From contig CAMLJM010000011.1 in assembly GCA_946480475.1 (NCBI GenBank), forward strand, positions 1 to 64,000: a stretch of 64,000 nt of DNA, in the 5' to 3' direction. Position 1 is the stretch's first letter; each line of letters begins with the position of its first letter. Below, piece after piece: positions 19,360 to 25,541 of this stretch. Under the pieces are notes generated by a model, which saw only the letters and a list, made by a program, of their open reading frames with translations, searched no databases and was not told the DNA's origin. The DNA comes from an uncultured Alphaproteobacteria bacterium (GTDB lineage: Bacteria; Pseudomonadota; Alphaproteobacteria; Micavibrionales; Micavibrionaceae). The position numbers were made by a program, and so were the translations under genes.

Positions 19360-19908
19360 TTAGGCGGCCTTAGCGTTTGCGTATACACCCTCTGATGTAT
19401 AGGGAATAGTCGGTATAAATTCAGTTGCATTGCTCCCATTCAGGGCAACCTGCAGGCTCTCACGAGCACGTGAAAGGCGAGATCTTACAGTGCCAACAGG
19501 TATGTTCAGCAAATCAGCGACTTCCTGATAGGGCATGTCTTTAATGCAAACCAGCGTTAGAATTTCGCGATGATCAGCAGACAATTTTTTCATCGCATCG
19601 CCTACGGCATGAAGCTCTGCTTCGCTTTCCTGAGGCGCAGAAATTGCCTGCGACTGAATATACGGTTCGGGATCATACTGCGTTTCAAATTTTGTTTTGC
19701 GGCGATAGTCCGTCACAAAAAGGTTAAACATGATTTTGGATGTCCATTTGCGAAGGCTTGTGCCGTCTTCAAAGTAATCGGACTTTTCCAAAGCGCGCAG
19801 AAAAGTCGATTGAACGAGATCGTCAGCATCAGCTTTATTTCGTGTCAGATGCAAAGCGAATTTACGTAAGTTCTCGGTCTCAGCAATCAGATCTTTTTGA
19901 GCAAACAT
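19360..19908 (-). CDS. ECF RNA polymerase sigma factor, EcfG-like
   Basis: 182 residues with region 2 (about 10-75: FALHLTRNKADADDLVQSTF, then a segment ending KWTSKIMFNLFVTDYRR) and region 4 (about 110-165: LSADHREILTLVCIKDMPYQ and VADLLNIPVGTVRSRLSRAR). The ADDLVQ...GTSLRKW pattern is that of the alphaproteobacterial general stress sigma factor EcfG (ECF15). Nine GGAAC-N16/17-xGTT sites next to surrounding stress-type genes support this. AAGGAGG precedes the ATG. No NepR or PhyR gene is seen in the window, and its own upstream region lacks a GGAAC site, so control of this gene is unclear. Confidence 0.85.
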   Translation of the reverse strand: MFAQKDLIAETENLRKFALHLTRNKADADDLVQSTFLRALEKSDYFEDGTSLRKWTSKIMFNLFVTDYRRKTKFETQYDPEPYIQSQAISAPQESEAELHAVGDAMKKLSADHREILTLVCIKDMPYQEVADLLNIPVGTVRSRLSRARESLQVALNGSNATEFIPTIPYTSEGVYANAKAA

Positions 19909-20082
19909 AGCAACCTCCTTAGCGGTTAATGCGTATGTTTAAGGATAGGAAGAGACAGTGAGGACTTTGTGGTCAGCTTGTAACGGCTAAGGAAATCTTT
20001 GTTTCTTTTTTGTAACAATCATTTTATATAATACCGGTAAGTTTAGGAAACTCGGAATTATCATTAATTTCAGAGGCATTTG

Positions 20083-20826
20083 ATGAAAAAGGCGACGATT
20101 CTCACGATCGAAGATGACCAGAATTTGCAGTTTGTAATGCAATCCTTTCTGGAGGATCAAGGATATGAGGTTCTCACAGGCAATAACGGCAAGGATCTCC
20201 TGGAGAAAATCCAAGCCGTTCATGTCGACGTCATTTTGCTGGATGTTGTTCTTCCTGACAGTGACGGCTTGAATCTTATGACAGCCATCCGCAAACATAC
20301 CAAAGCGCCGGTGATCATGGTGAGTGGTAAGGATGATCCGACGGATAAAATTCTAGGGCTTGAGCTGGGGGCTGATGACTATCTTGGCAAGCCATTTGAA
20401 ATGCGTGAATTATATGCGCGCATTAAAGCTGTTTTACGGCGCTCTGGCATAGAAGCGCAAGCAGCGCTTGATCCGGCAGGCAAGCAGGATGCTGCTCGTC
20501 TTTCATTCGGCTCCTGGATCATGGATCGTTCTGCCTTCAGTGTGGTGAGTGATAAAGGTCAATCTGCAAACCTGACAACGGCAGAATTCAAATTACTTGA
20601 AATACTTTTAAACTCAGCAGGCAAAGCGTTAAGCCGTGACCAGCTTTTCGAACTGGGGCGAGGTCAGGATTATCAATCCTATGATCGCGCCGTTGACATT
20701 CACATTGCTCGTTTGCGTAAAAAGTTAGGTGATGACCCTAAAACGCCGCAATTGATTAAAACTGTCAGGGGCGTAGGGTATATGTTTTGCGAGACTGTTA
20801 ACATTTTAAATGACAACGTTGCGTAA
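20083..20826 (+). CDS. OmpR/PhoB-family response regulator
   Basis: 247 residues from the ATG at 20083, with GAGG upstream. A TTG codon directly before it is in frame. The receiver domain (1-120) has acidic pocket EDD, Asp54 in LLDVVLPDSDG and Lys in GKPFEMREL. The C-terminal winged helix spans about 150-240 (LTTAEFKLLEILLNSAGKAL, AVDIHIARLRKKLGD, IKTVRGVGYMF). It is divergent from the EcfG-like sigma gene. The receiver-only kinase output at 17089 could feed it, but pairing is inference. Confidence 0.92.
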   Translation: MKKATILTIEDDQNLQFVMQSFLEDQGYEVLTGNNGKDLLEKIQAVHVDVILLDVVLPDSDGLNLMTAIRKHTKAPVIMVSGKDDPTDKILGLELGADDYLGKPFEMRELYARIKAVLRRSGIEAQAALDPAGKQDAARLSFGSWIMDRSAFSVVSDKGQSANLTTAEFKLLEILLNSAGKALSRDQLFELGRGQDYQSYDRAVDIHIARLRKKLGDDPKTPQLIKTVRGVGYMFCETVNILNDNVA

Positions 20827-20861
20827 AACATATGTTTAACACTGTTTTTTCATGCCTTCTT

Positions 20862-20887
20862 GGAACTGCATTTCAATAAGTTTTGTT
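20862..20887 (+). promoter_or_regulatory. EcfG-type promoter
   Basis: GGAAC, 17 bases, TGTT. It lies 37 bases upstream of the ATG of the 63-aa protein gene. Confidence 0.72.
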
Positions 20888-20924
20888 TACAGTTTAATAT
20901 AGAGAGGCTGTAGATGAGAAGACG

Positions 20925-21116
20925 ATGCATTATCCTGGTTCATACATAACGGATGAGGATCTACAGGCTCTTGTAGACGGGGCCTATGATAGCAAAGTTC
21001 ACGAAAATATCATGAACATGGTGAAAGGGGATCCTTTGTTACGGGCGCGTCTTGAGCAGTTATTCGAACAAAAATATTTATTAAAAGAGTGGTGGTTGTC
21101 ATTACCACTTGCTTAA
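20925..21116 (+). CDS. 63-aa protein resembling the N-terminus of anti-sigma factors
   Basis: Small soluble protein. Its core (ITDEDLQALVDGAYDSKVHE, then a KGDPLLRARLEQL segment) has the pattern of the N-terminal cytoplasmic part of many anti-sigma factors (ITDEDLHAYVDGELD... AADPELAARV). It lacks the membrane helix and zinc-binding HxxxCxxC that usually follow. It is expressed from an EcfG-type promoter close to the sigma gene, which would fit negative feedback. That role is inference. It is not NepR-like. The ribosome site is weak (GAGAAG). Confidence 0.7.
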   Translation: MHYPGSYITDEDLQALVDGAYDSKVHENIMNMVKGDPLLRARLEQLFEQKYLLKEWWLSLPLA

Positions 21117-21130
21117 TCATTCATCAAAAT

Positions 21131-21166
21131 AAAGAGAAAGGCCGCTATGGGCGGCCTTTCTCTTTT
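21131..21166. terminator. Bidirectional rho-independent terminator
   Basis: AAAGAGAAAGGCCGC-TATGG-GCGGCCTTTCTCTTT is a perfect 15-bp stem with T-rich flanks on both sides. It serves the 63-aa gene on the left. The convergent 40-aa ORF stops inside it. Confidence 0.9.
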
Positions 21167-21267
21167 TGATGTTCATGAGGCGTCTCATGTTCGAACTCCT
21201 TGCCCGGGTTCTCCTGTGGGGCTTTCTCTTCGCCATTCTGAGGCGGTTCATTCCTGTTTTTTATCAT
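21145..21267 (-). CDS. 40-aa hydrophilic stress microprotein (putative)
   Basis: ATG at 21267 with AAGGA 7 bases upstream, stop at 21145-21147. It encodes 40 residues rich in Glu, Lys, Pro and His with no hydrophobic segment (MIKNRNEPPQNGEEKAPQEN at the start, KGRP at the end), so it is likely disordered. The case for a real gene is the ribosome site plus an EcfG-type promoter at 21306-21330 in the right orientation. Its last codons lie in the terminator hairpin. No family recognised. Confidence 0.55.
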   Translation of the reverse strand: MIKNRNEPPQNGEEKAPQENPGKEFEHETPHEHQKEKGRP

Positions 21268-21305
21268 GTCATTTCCTTTCATCATAACTGTCTGTTATTA
21301 AGTCC

Positions 21306-21330
21306 AACAAATTCCAAGGGAAAGTGTTCC
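21306..21330 (-). promoter_or_regulatory. EcfG-type promoter for the 40-aa ORF
   Basis: On the minus strand: GGAAC, 16 bases, TGTT, 38 bases upstream of the ATG at 21267. It forms a divergent pair with the site at 21396-21420. Confidence 0.65.
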
Positions 21331-21395
21331 GCCATAGGAGCACACTGCGTGCGGCACATTGTTTCGATTCAGGATTCCAGACTCATATTTATTGC

Positions 21396-21420
21396 GGAAC
21401 TATCAAGAGAACATTTGGTT
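21396..21420 (+). promoter_or_regulatory. EcfG-type promoter for the DUF883 gene
   Basis: GGAAC, 16 bases, GGTT, 41 bases upstream of the DUF883 ATG. The -10 differs from CGTT only at the least conserved first base. Confidence 0.62.
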
Positions 21421-21461
21421 GGTATCCATGAAATATCCGCCCATTTGAGAAGGAGAGAGAA

Positions 21462-21776
21462 ATGAGCAACGTTTCCACAAGCGCAGGCAATTCCATTAAA
21501 GATATTGCCAACACCCCCGGCTTTAGCGATCTAAGATCTGATCTTAATGTTTTGAAAGACGATGCGGCTACGACCCTGCATGACGCAGCAGCTCTTGCTA
21601 AAACTTTGAAGAGCGAAAGCCGTGCCATTGCCCGCGATGGTATTAAAAATCTGAAAACAGCAGGTGAGAACGAATTCCACCGTATGGAGGAGCGCGTGCG
21701 TGAGCGTCCGGGCCAAAGTGTGGCTTTGGCCTTTTGCGCTGGCCTGATGTTTAGCTATATTCTGGGTCGTCGCTAA
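21462..21776 (+). CDS. DUF883 (ElaB/YqjD-like) membrane-anchored protein
   Basis: 104 residues. An amphipathic, charged helical region (about 15-75) is followed by the family's hallmark ERVRERPGQSVALAFCAGLM, a C-terminal transmembrane helix and a terminal GRR. Characterised E. coli members are tail-anchored inner membrane proteins that bind ribosomes in stationary phase. GGAGAGAGAA lies upstream of the ATG. It is the first gene of a probable stress operon. Confidence 0.9.
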   Translation: MSNVSTSAGNSIKDIANTPGFSDLRSDLNVLKDDAATTLHDAAALAKTLKSESRAIARDGIKNLKTAGENEFHRMEERVRERPGQSVALAFCAGLMFSYILGRR

Positions 21777-21803
21777 TTAGGATAGCAAAACGGGAGACAA
21801 ATC

Positions 21804-22265
21804 ATGGCTATTGCAAGTTATACGCCTCTAATAAAGCAATTAATGCTGAGCGGTATCATGAGCAATTCCACGGTTTCCCGGTTGCCCCGCATTAATGCAG
21901 AAGGTTTGTTCTTCTTATGGCTGGCAGGGGTAACAACTGCCATAGCGTTAGGGTTTTTGTCCTTTACGGCCTATATATATCTGGCAACAATTTATGTGCC
22001 TCACATCGCAGGCTTGATTGTGGCGGGGTCAGCGTTGGCGGTTGCCCTTATCGCCGCTTCTATTAGCATACTTTACATGAGCAGGCGCGCGCAACGTTAC
22101 ATGACACAATCGGCAGGGCCGCAACCTGATATTGCTAAAACCGTTACAGCGCTCATAGATTCGATTGCTGAAGAATTAGAAGAACCCATCCGAGAGAATC
22201 CCAAGACGGCTATTATGATTGCCAGCCTGGCAGGATTCCTGGCGGGCGATACGGCAAGGCATTAG
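21804..22265 (+). CDS. Small membrane protein with two TM helices (holin-like/DUF1469-like)
   Basis: 153 residues: two adjacent hydrophobic helices (about 32-58 and 64-90), then a polar helical tail (about 105-135) and a weakly hydrophobic end (AIMIASLAGFLAGDTARH). The layout resembles YqjE/phage-holin-superfamily III proteins that commonly accompany DUF883 genes, here 27 bases upstream. GGGAGACAAATC precedes the ATG. It possibly acts with the DUF883 protein at the inner membrane. Confidence 0.7.
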   Translation: MAIASYTPLIKQLMLSGIMSNSTVSRLPRINAEGLFFLWLAGVTTAIALGFLSFTAYIYLATIYVPHIAGLIVAGSALAVALIAASISILYMSRRAQRYMTQSAGPQPDIAKTVTALIDSIAEELEEPIRENPKTAIMIASLAGFLAGDTARH

Positions 22266-22291
22266 TTCTATTTCTCCTGAGACAGCAAACT

Positions 22292-22332
22292 CCCGCAGGA
22301 ACCGAATGGCTCCTGGGGGTGTTTGTTTTTTA
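22292..22332 (+). terminator. Terminator of the DUF883/membrane protein unit, overlapping a promoter
   Basis: CCCGCAGGA (22292-22300) pairs with TCCTGGGGG (22311-22319), with one G-G mismatch, followed by a TGTTTGTTTTTT tract. The GGAAC and TGTT boxes of the next gene's EcfG promoter lie inside this hairpin and T-tract. Confidence 0.65.
22298..22323 (+). promoter_or_regulatory. EcfG-type promoter for entericidin
   Basis: GGAAC, 17 bases, TGTT, 52 bases upstream of the entericidin ATG. It is embedded in the preceding terminator. Confidence 0.7.
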
Positions 22333-22375
22333 TAAATTTGTTCTTGCAAATCACTCGAATTGAAGGAGAGAAATT

Positions 22376-22519
22376 ATGGTTTTGAGGAAACAGGCATTGG
22401 TGTCTATGGCCCTGCTGATTTTGTCGGGATTATCAGTATCTGCATGCTCTAACACATTCCATGGTGCCGGCCAGGATATTGAAAATGCCGGTGAGGCTGT
22501 GCAAGACGCTACCCATTGA
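22376..22519 (+). CDS. Entericidin A/B family lipoprotein
   Basis: 47 residues: an N-terminal signal with Cys24 (VSAC as lipobox), then CSNTFHGAGQDIENAGEAVQ DATH. This is the signature C-N-T-x-x-GxGxDIxxxGxxV of entericidins, small envelope lipoproteins induced by stationary phase or osmotic stress. AAGGAGAG lies 7 bases upstream. It is controlled by the EcfG promoter at 22298-22323 and is probably co-transcribed with the next microprotein. Confidence 0.88.
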   Translation: MVLRKQALVSMALLILSGLSVSACSNTFHGAGQDIENAGEAVQDATH

Positions 22520-22566
22520 TTTTGAATGCCCGATGAAATACGAGGAGAAATTAAGGGAGAAATAAA

Positions 22567-22731
22567 ATGAATAACAAAGGTCTTTTGATCGTGATCGTAA
22601 TATTGCTGGTGGGGATATTGGGGGTAATGACCGTGCAATATACAAACCGCCCGCAATCAGTGGGTGAGCAAGTCGGTGAGGCTATTGAAGAAGTCGGCGA
22701 TGAAATCGACGATGCAACATCTGCACAATAA
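22567..22731 (+). CDS. 54-aa single-helix membrane microprotein
   Basis: MNNKGLLIVIVILLVGILGV starts a transmembrane helix (about residues 4-24). A short acidic tail with GEAIEEVGDEIDDAT follows. The tail echoes the C-terminal pattern of entericidin (xxGEAVxDA). AGGGAGAAATAAA lies before the ATG. It is 47 bases after entericidin and ends before a terminator. Similar short proteins occur in other alphaproteobacteria as I recall them, with no assigned role. Confidence 0.75.
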   Translation: MNNKGLLIVIVILLVGILGVMTVQYTNRPQSVGEQVGEAIEEVGDEIDDATSAQ

Positions 22732-22750
22732 ACATATCTTCATTAATAGC

Positions 22751-22785
22751 AAACCGCCGGGAACTGATTTTACCGGCGGTTTGTT
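22751..22785 (+). terminator. Terminator with an embedded EcfG promoter
   Basis: AAACCGCCGG (22751-22760) pairs perfectly with CCGGCGGTTT (22773-22782), followed by TGTTGTTT. It ends the entericidin/54-aa transcript. Confidence 0.85.
22760..22785 (+). promoter_or_regulatory. EcfG-type promoter for the PRC-barrel/CsbD genes
   Basis: GGAAC, 17 bases, TGTT, 58 bases upstream of the PRC-barrel ATG. GGAAC begins at the last stem base and continues into the hairpin loop, while TGTT is in the T-tract of the terminator above. Confidence 0.6.
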
Positions 22786-22843
22786 GTTTCACTGACGAGG
22801 GGAAACTCCCTCAAGAATATATAAAAATCTGAAAGGACTCATT

Positions 22844-23713
22844 ATGAATTACAAGATTCTGACAACGGTGTCTGCTGTGGCGATGATGGCCCTTACGCCG
22901 ATGGCTATGGCTGAGGATACGCAGGTAACAAAAACGCCTACTCATGCCCAAGCGTCAGGTTCGGCTGAAACAGCAACGGATATGAAACGTGCCCAGCCTG
23001 ATTCGGATCAGGTTCTAACCGAAGAAGAAGCCGAGCGTGGCTGGAAAAAAACCAAGGAAGCAGTTTCTGAAGCGGTAGACGATGTTGAATATACGCTATT
23101 TGGCGAAAAGGAACCTAAAGGCGTTGAGAAGAGTATCGTGGCTAAAGCTACGGCTCGCGGTCTTCTGGACCAGCCTGTTGTAGGCACCAACAATGAACGT
23201 GTTGGGACGTTGCGCGATATTATTATCGATTCAAAAGGTAATGCGCAGTTAGCCGTTGTTTCTGATTCTGAAGTTCTCAATGTCGGTAAAGAAGCGGCTT
23301 TCGATTACAGCTTGGTTCTGCGCCGCAATGCTGACGGTGATGTGGTTACACCTCTGACCGAAGAGACAATGAAGAACGCACGCCGTTTCTCTTACGATGC
23401 CAAGGATGCAGGTAAAGAGAATACTTCCACCATTCCAGCAGGTGGATATAGCATTGAGAAGCTGCTGAAGGCTAATATTGTAAATGCGCAAGGCGAGAAA
23501 GTAGCTAGCGTTGACAATATTACCTTCCGTAATGGTCGTGCTGATGCTCTTGTCGTTGGTTTTGACAAAGTCATGGGTATGGGTGGAGAAAAAGCTGCTC
23601 TGTCTTTCTCTGATGTCAAAATCATCAACAAAGGTGACGGTGCTGTAGATTTCCAATTGACAGCGGCACAAGCCAAGCAGTTTGAGGATTTTAAGCAAGC
23701 TGCTTCTAACTAA
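22844..23713 (+). CDS. Secreted protein with two PRC-barrel domains
   Basis: 289 residues. Cleavable signal peptide (about 1-23, ending AMA-ED), a polar linker, then two PRC-barrel-like domains: about 95-165 (LLDQPVVGTNNERVGTLRDI, then QLAVVSDSEVLNVGKEAAFD) and about 205-265 (LKANIVNAQGEKVASVDNIT, then RADALVVGF). It is predicted periplasmic. Double PRC-barrel stress proteins of this kind are common in alphaproteobacteria but biochemically uncharacterised. It is followed 20 bases later by csbD-like. Confidence 0.85.
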   Translation: MNYKILTTVSAVAMMALTPMAMAEDTQVTKTPTHAQASGSAETATDMKRAQPDSDQVLTEEEAERGWKKTKEAVSEAVDDVEYTLFGEKEPKGVEKSIVAKATARGLLDQPVVGTNNERVGTLRDIIIDSKGNAQLAVVSDSEVLNVGKEAAFDYSLVLRRNADGDVVTPLTEETMKNARRFSYDAKDAGKENTSTIPAGGYSIEKLLKANIVNAQGEKVASVDNITFRNGRADALVVGFDKVMGMGGEKAALSFSDVKIINKGDGAVDFQLTAAQAKQFEDFKQAASN

Positions 23714-23733
23714 TAGGTAATAGGAGAGAAGCC

Positions 23734-23937
23734 ATGAATAAAGACATTATCGAAGGTAAATGGACTGAAGTAAAAGGTGCTGTGAAACAGAAGTGGGGCA
23801 AACTCACGGATGATGATCTGGCCGAAATCAATGGCAGCCGCGAGATACTGGCTGGTAAAATCCAGAAAAATTACGGTTTAGCCCGCGATGAAGTGGAAAA
23901 ACAATTGAAAGCTTGGGAAGACGATATCGCTGCTTAA
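23734..23937 (+). CDS. CsbD family stress protein
   Basis: 67 residues matching the whole CsbD family: MNKDIIEGKWTEVKGAVKQK, WGKLTDDDL, INGSREILAGKIQKNYG and a final acidic helix. CsbD proteins are abundant, sigma-factor-dependent stress proteins of unknown mechanism. AGGAGAGAAGCC precedes the ATG. It is likely read from the promoter at 22760-22785 together with the PRC-barrel gene. Confidence 0.95.
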   Translation: MNKDIIEGKWTEVKGAVKQKWGKLTDDDLAEINGSREILAGKIQKNYGLARDEVEKQLKAWEDDIAA

Positions 23938-23960
23938 GTCTTCATTTAGAGATCAAACTT

Positions 23961-23991
23961 AGGGGTGTCTATCTTATCGGTAGACACCCCT
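23961..23991 (+). terminator. Rho-independent terminator
   Basis: AGGGGTGTCTA (23961-23971) pairs perfectly with TAGACACCCCT (23981-23991). T-rich sequence follows. It lies between the csbD-like gene and the convergent outer-membrane-like protein gene and can act in both directions. Confidence 0.85.
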
Positions 23992-23996
23992 TAATT

Positions 23997-25130
23997 TCAG
24001 AATTCATATCCTAGGGTAGCACTATATGTGCGCTGCTTATTATGGCTGTTACCTAATGGTTGTTTGATATCGGCACCGTAAACAATATTCCCCGTACGAC
24101 CGGCCACTCCTAAATGTAAACGCGGTTGCCAACGATACGGATTATTAATTCCCAGCGTACTCAGCACATCATCAGCTGTATAGCCAGGGACAGAGGGCTG
24201 GTATCCGGTCTTATCATAAATACGTGCAGCGATACCTGATATCCGATTGTTTATACGGGTACTCAATTCACTGGCTTTATCACGTTCTAAATCATAAAGA
24301 GGGTGCTTGATATCACGGCGTACACAAAGATTGGCTGTCAGATTGATCCCGGATTTAGGGAATGCAAATTGCCCCTGGCAGATATCGCCTGTGGGTGTGC
24401 GTGTATTATGCTGTGCACTGCTGGAAAGGATGATGCCTGCATTTAACGTAGCCCATATGCCGTCAAACCCGATATTGCCACCTTGACCCAGAATTCCTGT
24501 CATACGTGGTGTGAAGGCATAGCTATAACCACTATCGAGGGTCAGTCCCCCGTAGAGAGATTTTCCCCGGGCGTGTCGCTTGTCCTGGAAAAGCGTACGA
24601 TTGATTTCCGGGCTGCTGAACTGCGTGGCTGGCATATCTTGGGCGGTAATACCTAACGCGGGCACTGCAGGAATGTGAATAGCGGGAATGTTTAGTTCAA
24701 ATGCGCGCAAATGCGCGTCGACCCGCGCGTCTGAATGTATAGCTGCGCTGATTTTACCGGCGTATCCGCCAATACTAATACCCGCATTGTTTCCCATATA
24801 GAATTGTTTCTTGAGATGTGCCTTTAAGCCTTCGGCCTGCGTATCCCATTGGGCCACGCCGCGGAGGGAAGCTATATCGCGGAAGCTTACTGACTTATCA
24901 AAATAAGCATTCTGATCATTCTCCTGGAAACGCGTGATATCCAATTGCCATTCGCCGTTAGGATTGATCGTCTTTATGGACAGGCCCCTTTGGGTGCCGC
25001 TGCAATTTGTACTGAAATACTGGCAACCTTGTTGCGTATGCGCCTGAACCTGCACCTCTGAAGCATGGGCTGCTGTAAAAGCGCCAAGGCAGGATAGGGC
25101 CACGCTGGCCATATTTTTCCGATTAGTCAT
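23997..25130 (-). CDS. Predicted outer-membrane or secreted beta-rich protein
   Basis: 377 residues from the ATG at 25130, chosen because GGGAGACAAC precedes it and a signal peptide (residues 1-23, ending AAHA-SEV) follows. The mature part is rich in alternating polar/hydrophobic stretches (GGLTLDSGYSYAFTP, YGADIKQPLG) and ends in YSATLGYEF, the terminal aromatic typical of BAM-dependent outer membrane proteins. It has four Cys, likely as two disulphides. I cannot name a family. It is convergent to csbD. Confidence 0.7.
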   Translation of the reverse strand: MTNRKNMASVALSCLGAFTAAHASEVQVQAHTQQGCQYFSTNCSGTQRGLSIKTINPNGEWQLDITRFQENDQNAYFDKSVSFRDIASLRGVAQWDTQAEGLKAHLKKQFYMGNNAGISIGGYAGKISAAIHSDARVDAHLRAFELNIPAIHIPAVPALGITAQDMPATQFSSPEINRTLFQDKRHARGKSLYGGLTLDSGYSYAFTPRMTGILGQGGNIGFDGIWATLNAGIILSSSAQHNTRTPTGDICQGQFAFPKSGINLTANLCVRRDIKHPLYDLERDKASELSTRINNRISGIAARIYDKTGYQPSVPGYTADDVLSTLGINNPYRWQPRLHLGVAGRTGNIVYGADIKQPLGNSHNKQRTYSATLGYEF

Positions 25131-25285
25131 GTTGTCTCCCTGTATAATTAAGGGATTGTTAACATAATGGATCACCCCTGTCATCTTTCTGACAAGCACT
25201 GCAGCATAAAGAGGGTGTGGTATAGGCAACTCATTGAAAAATATGAATAAAAAGATTATCGAATATAATCATTCGCTGAAGATAG

Positions 25286-25528
25286 GGAGCGCATGCGAAA
25301 GTCGCCTTTGTTTGCACAACTGGTGGAATTATGGGGCTGGCTATTGGATTTTCGGTAGGGGCCGCTCTAACTCTATGCGAGGTCAAAGTCTTATTTTCGC
25401 CGGGTCCGGCAATACTGGCCTTTGCAGGCGCCGTGGGGACGGGGTTATTATTCGGGTTCCTGCCTGCACGAAAAGCCTCACAGCTTGATCCTGTAGTCGC
25501 ATTGAGTTCTGTAACAAGAGTGTTCTGA
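25286..25528 (+). pseudogene. Remnant of a MacB-type ABC transporter permease (C-terminus)
   Basis: The frame opens after a TAG at 25283 and ends 13 bases before the efflux outer-membrane gene. The C-terminal part (MGLAIGFSVGAALTL, a second hydrophobic helix, then LLFGFLPARKASQLDPVVAL) matches the last helix and closing motif (GxxPARKASxLDPxxAL) of MacB/FtsX-type permeases. The ATPase domain, periplasmic domain and start are missing. MacA-MacB-outer membrane factor operons are common, so this is probably a deletion scar of such an operon. Confidence 0.65.
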
Positions 25529-25541
25529 GTAGGAAGATATA

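Noticed and set aside
19909..20082. EcfG-type autoregulatory promoter in front of the sigma gene
   Set aside because: No GGAAC with GTT at the correct spacing occurs on the proper strand. The closest match on the other strand (GGAAACT) breaks the -35 box.
21166..21465. A 99-residue + strand reading frame ending at the DUF883 gene
   Set aside because: It starts in a terminator, spans two opposed promoters, and overlaps the better supported 40-aa gene. No ribosome site before its start.
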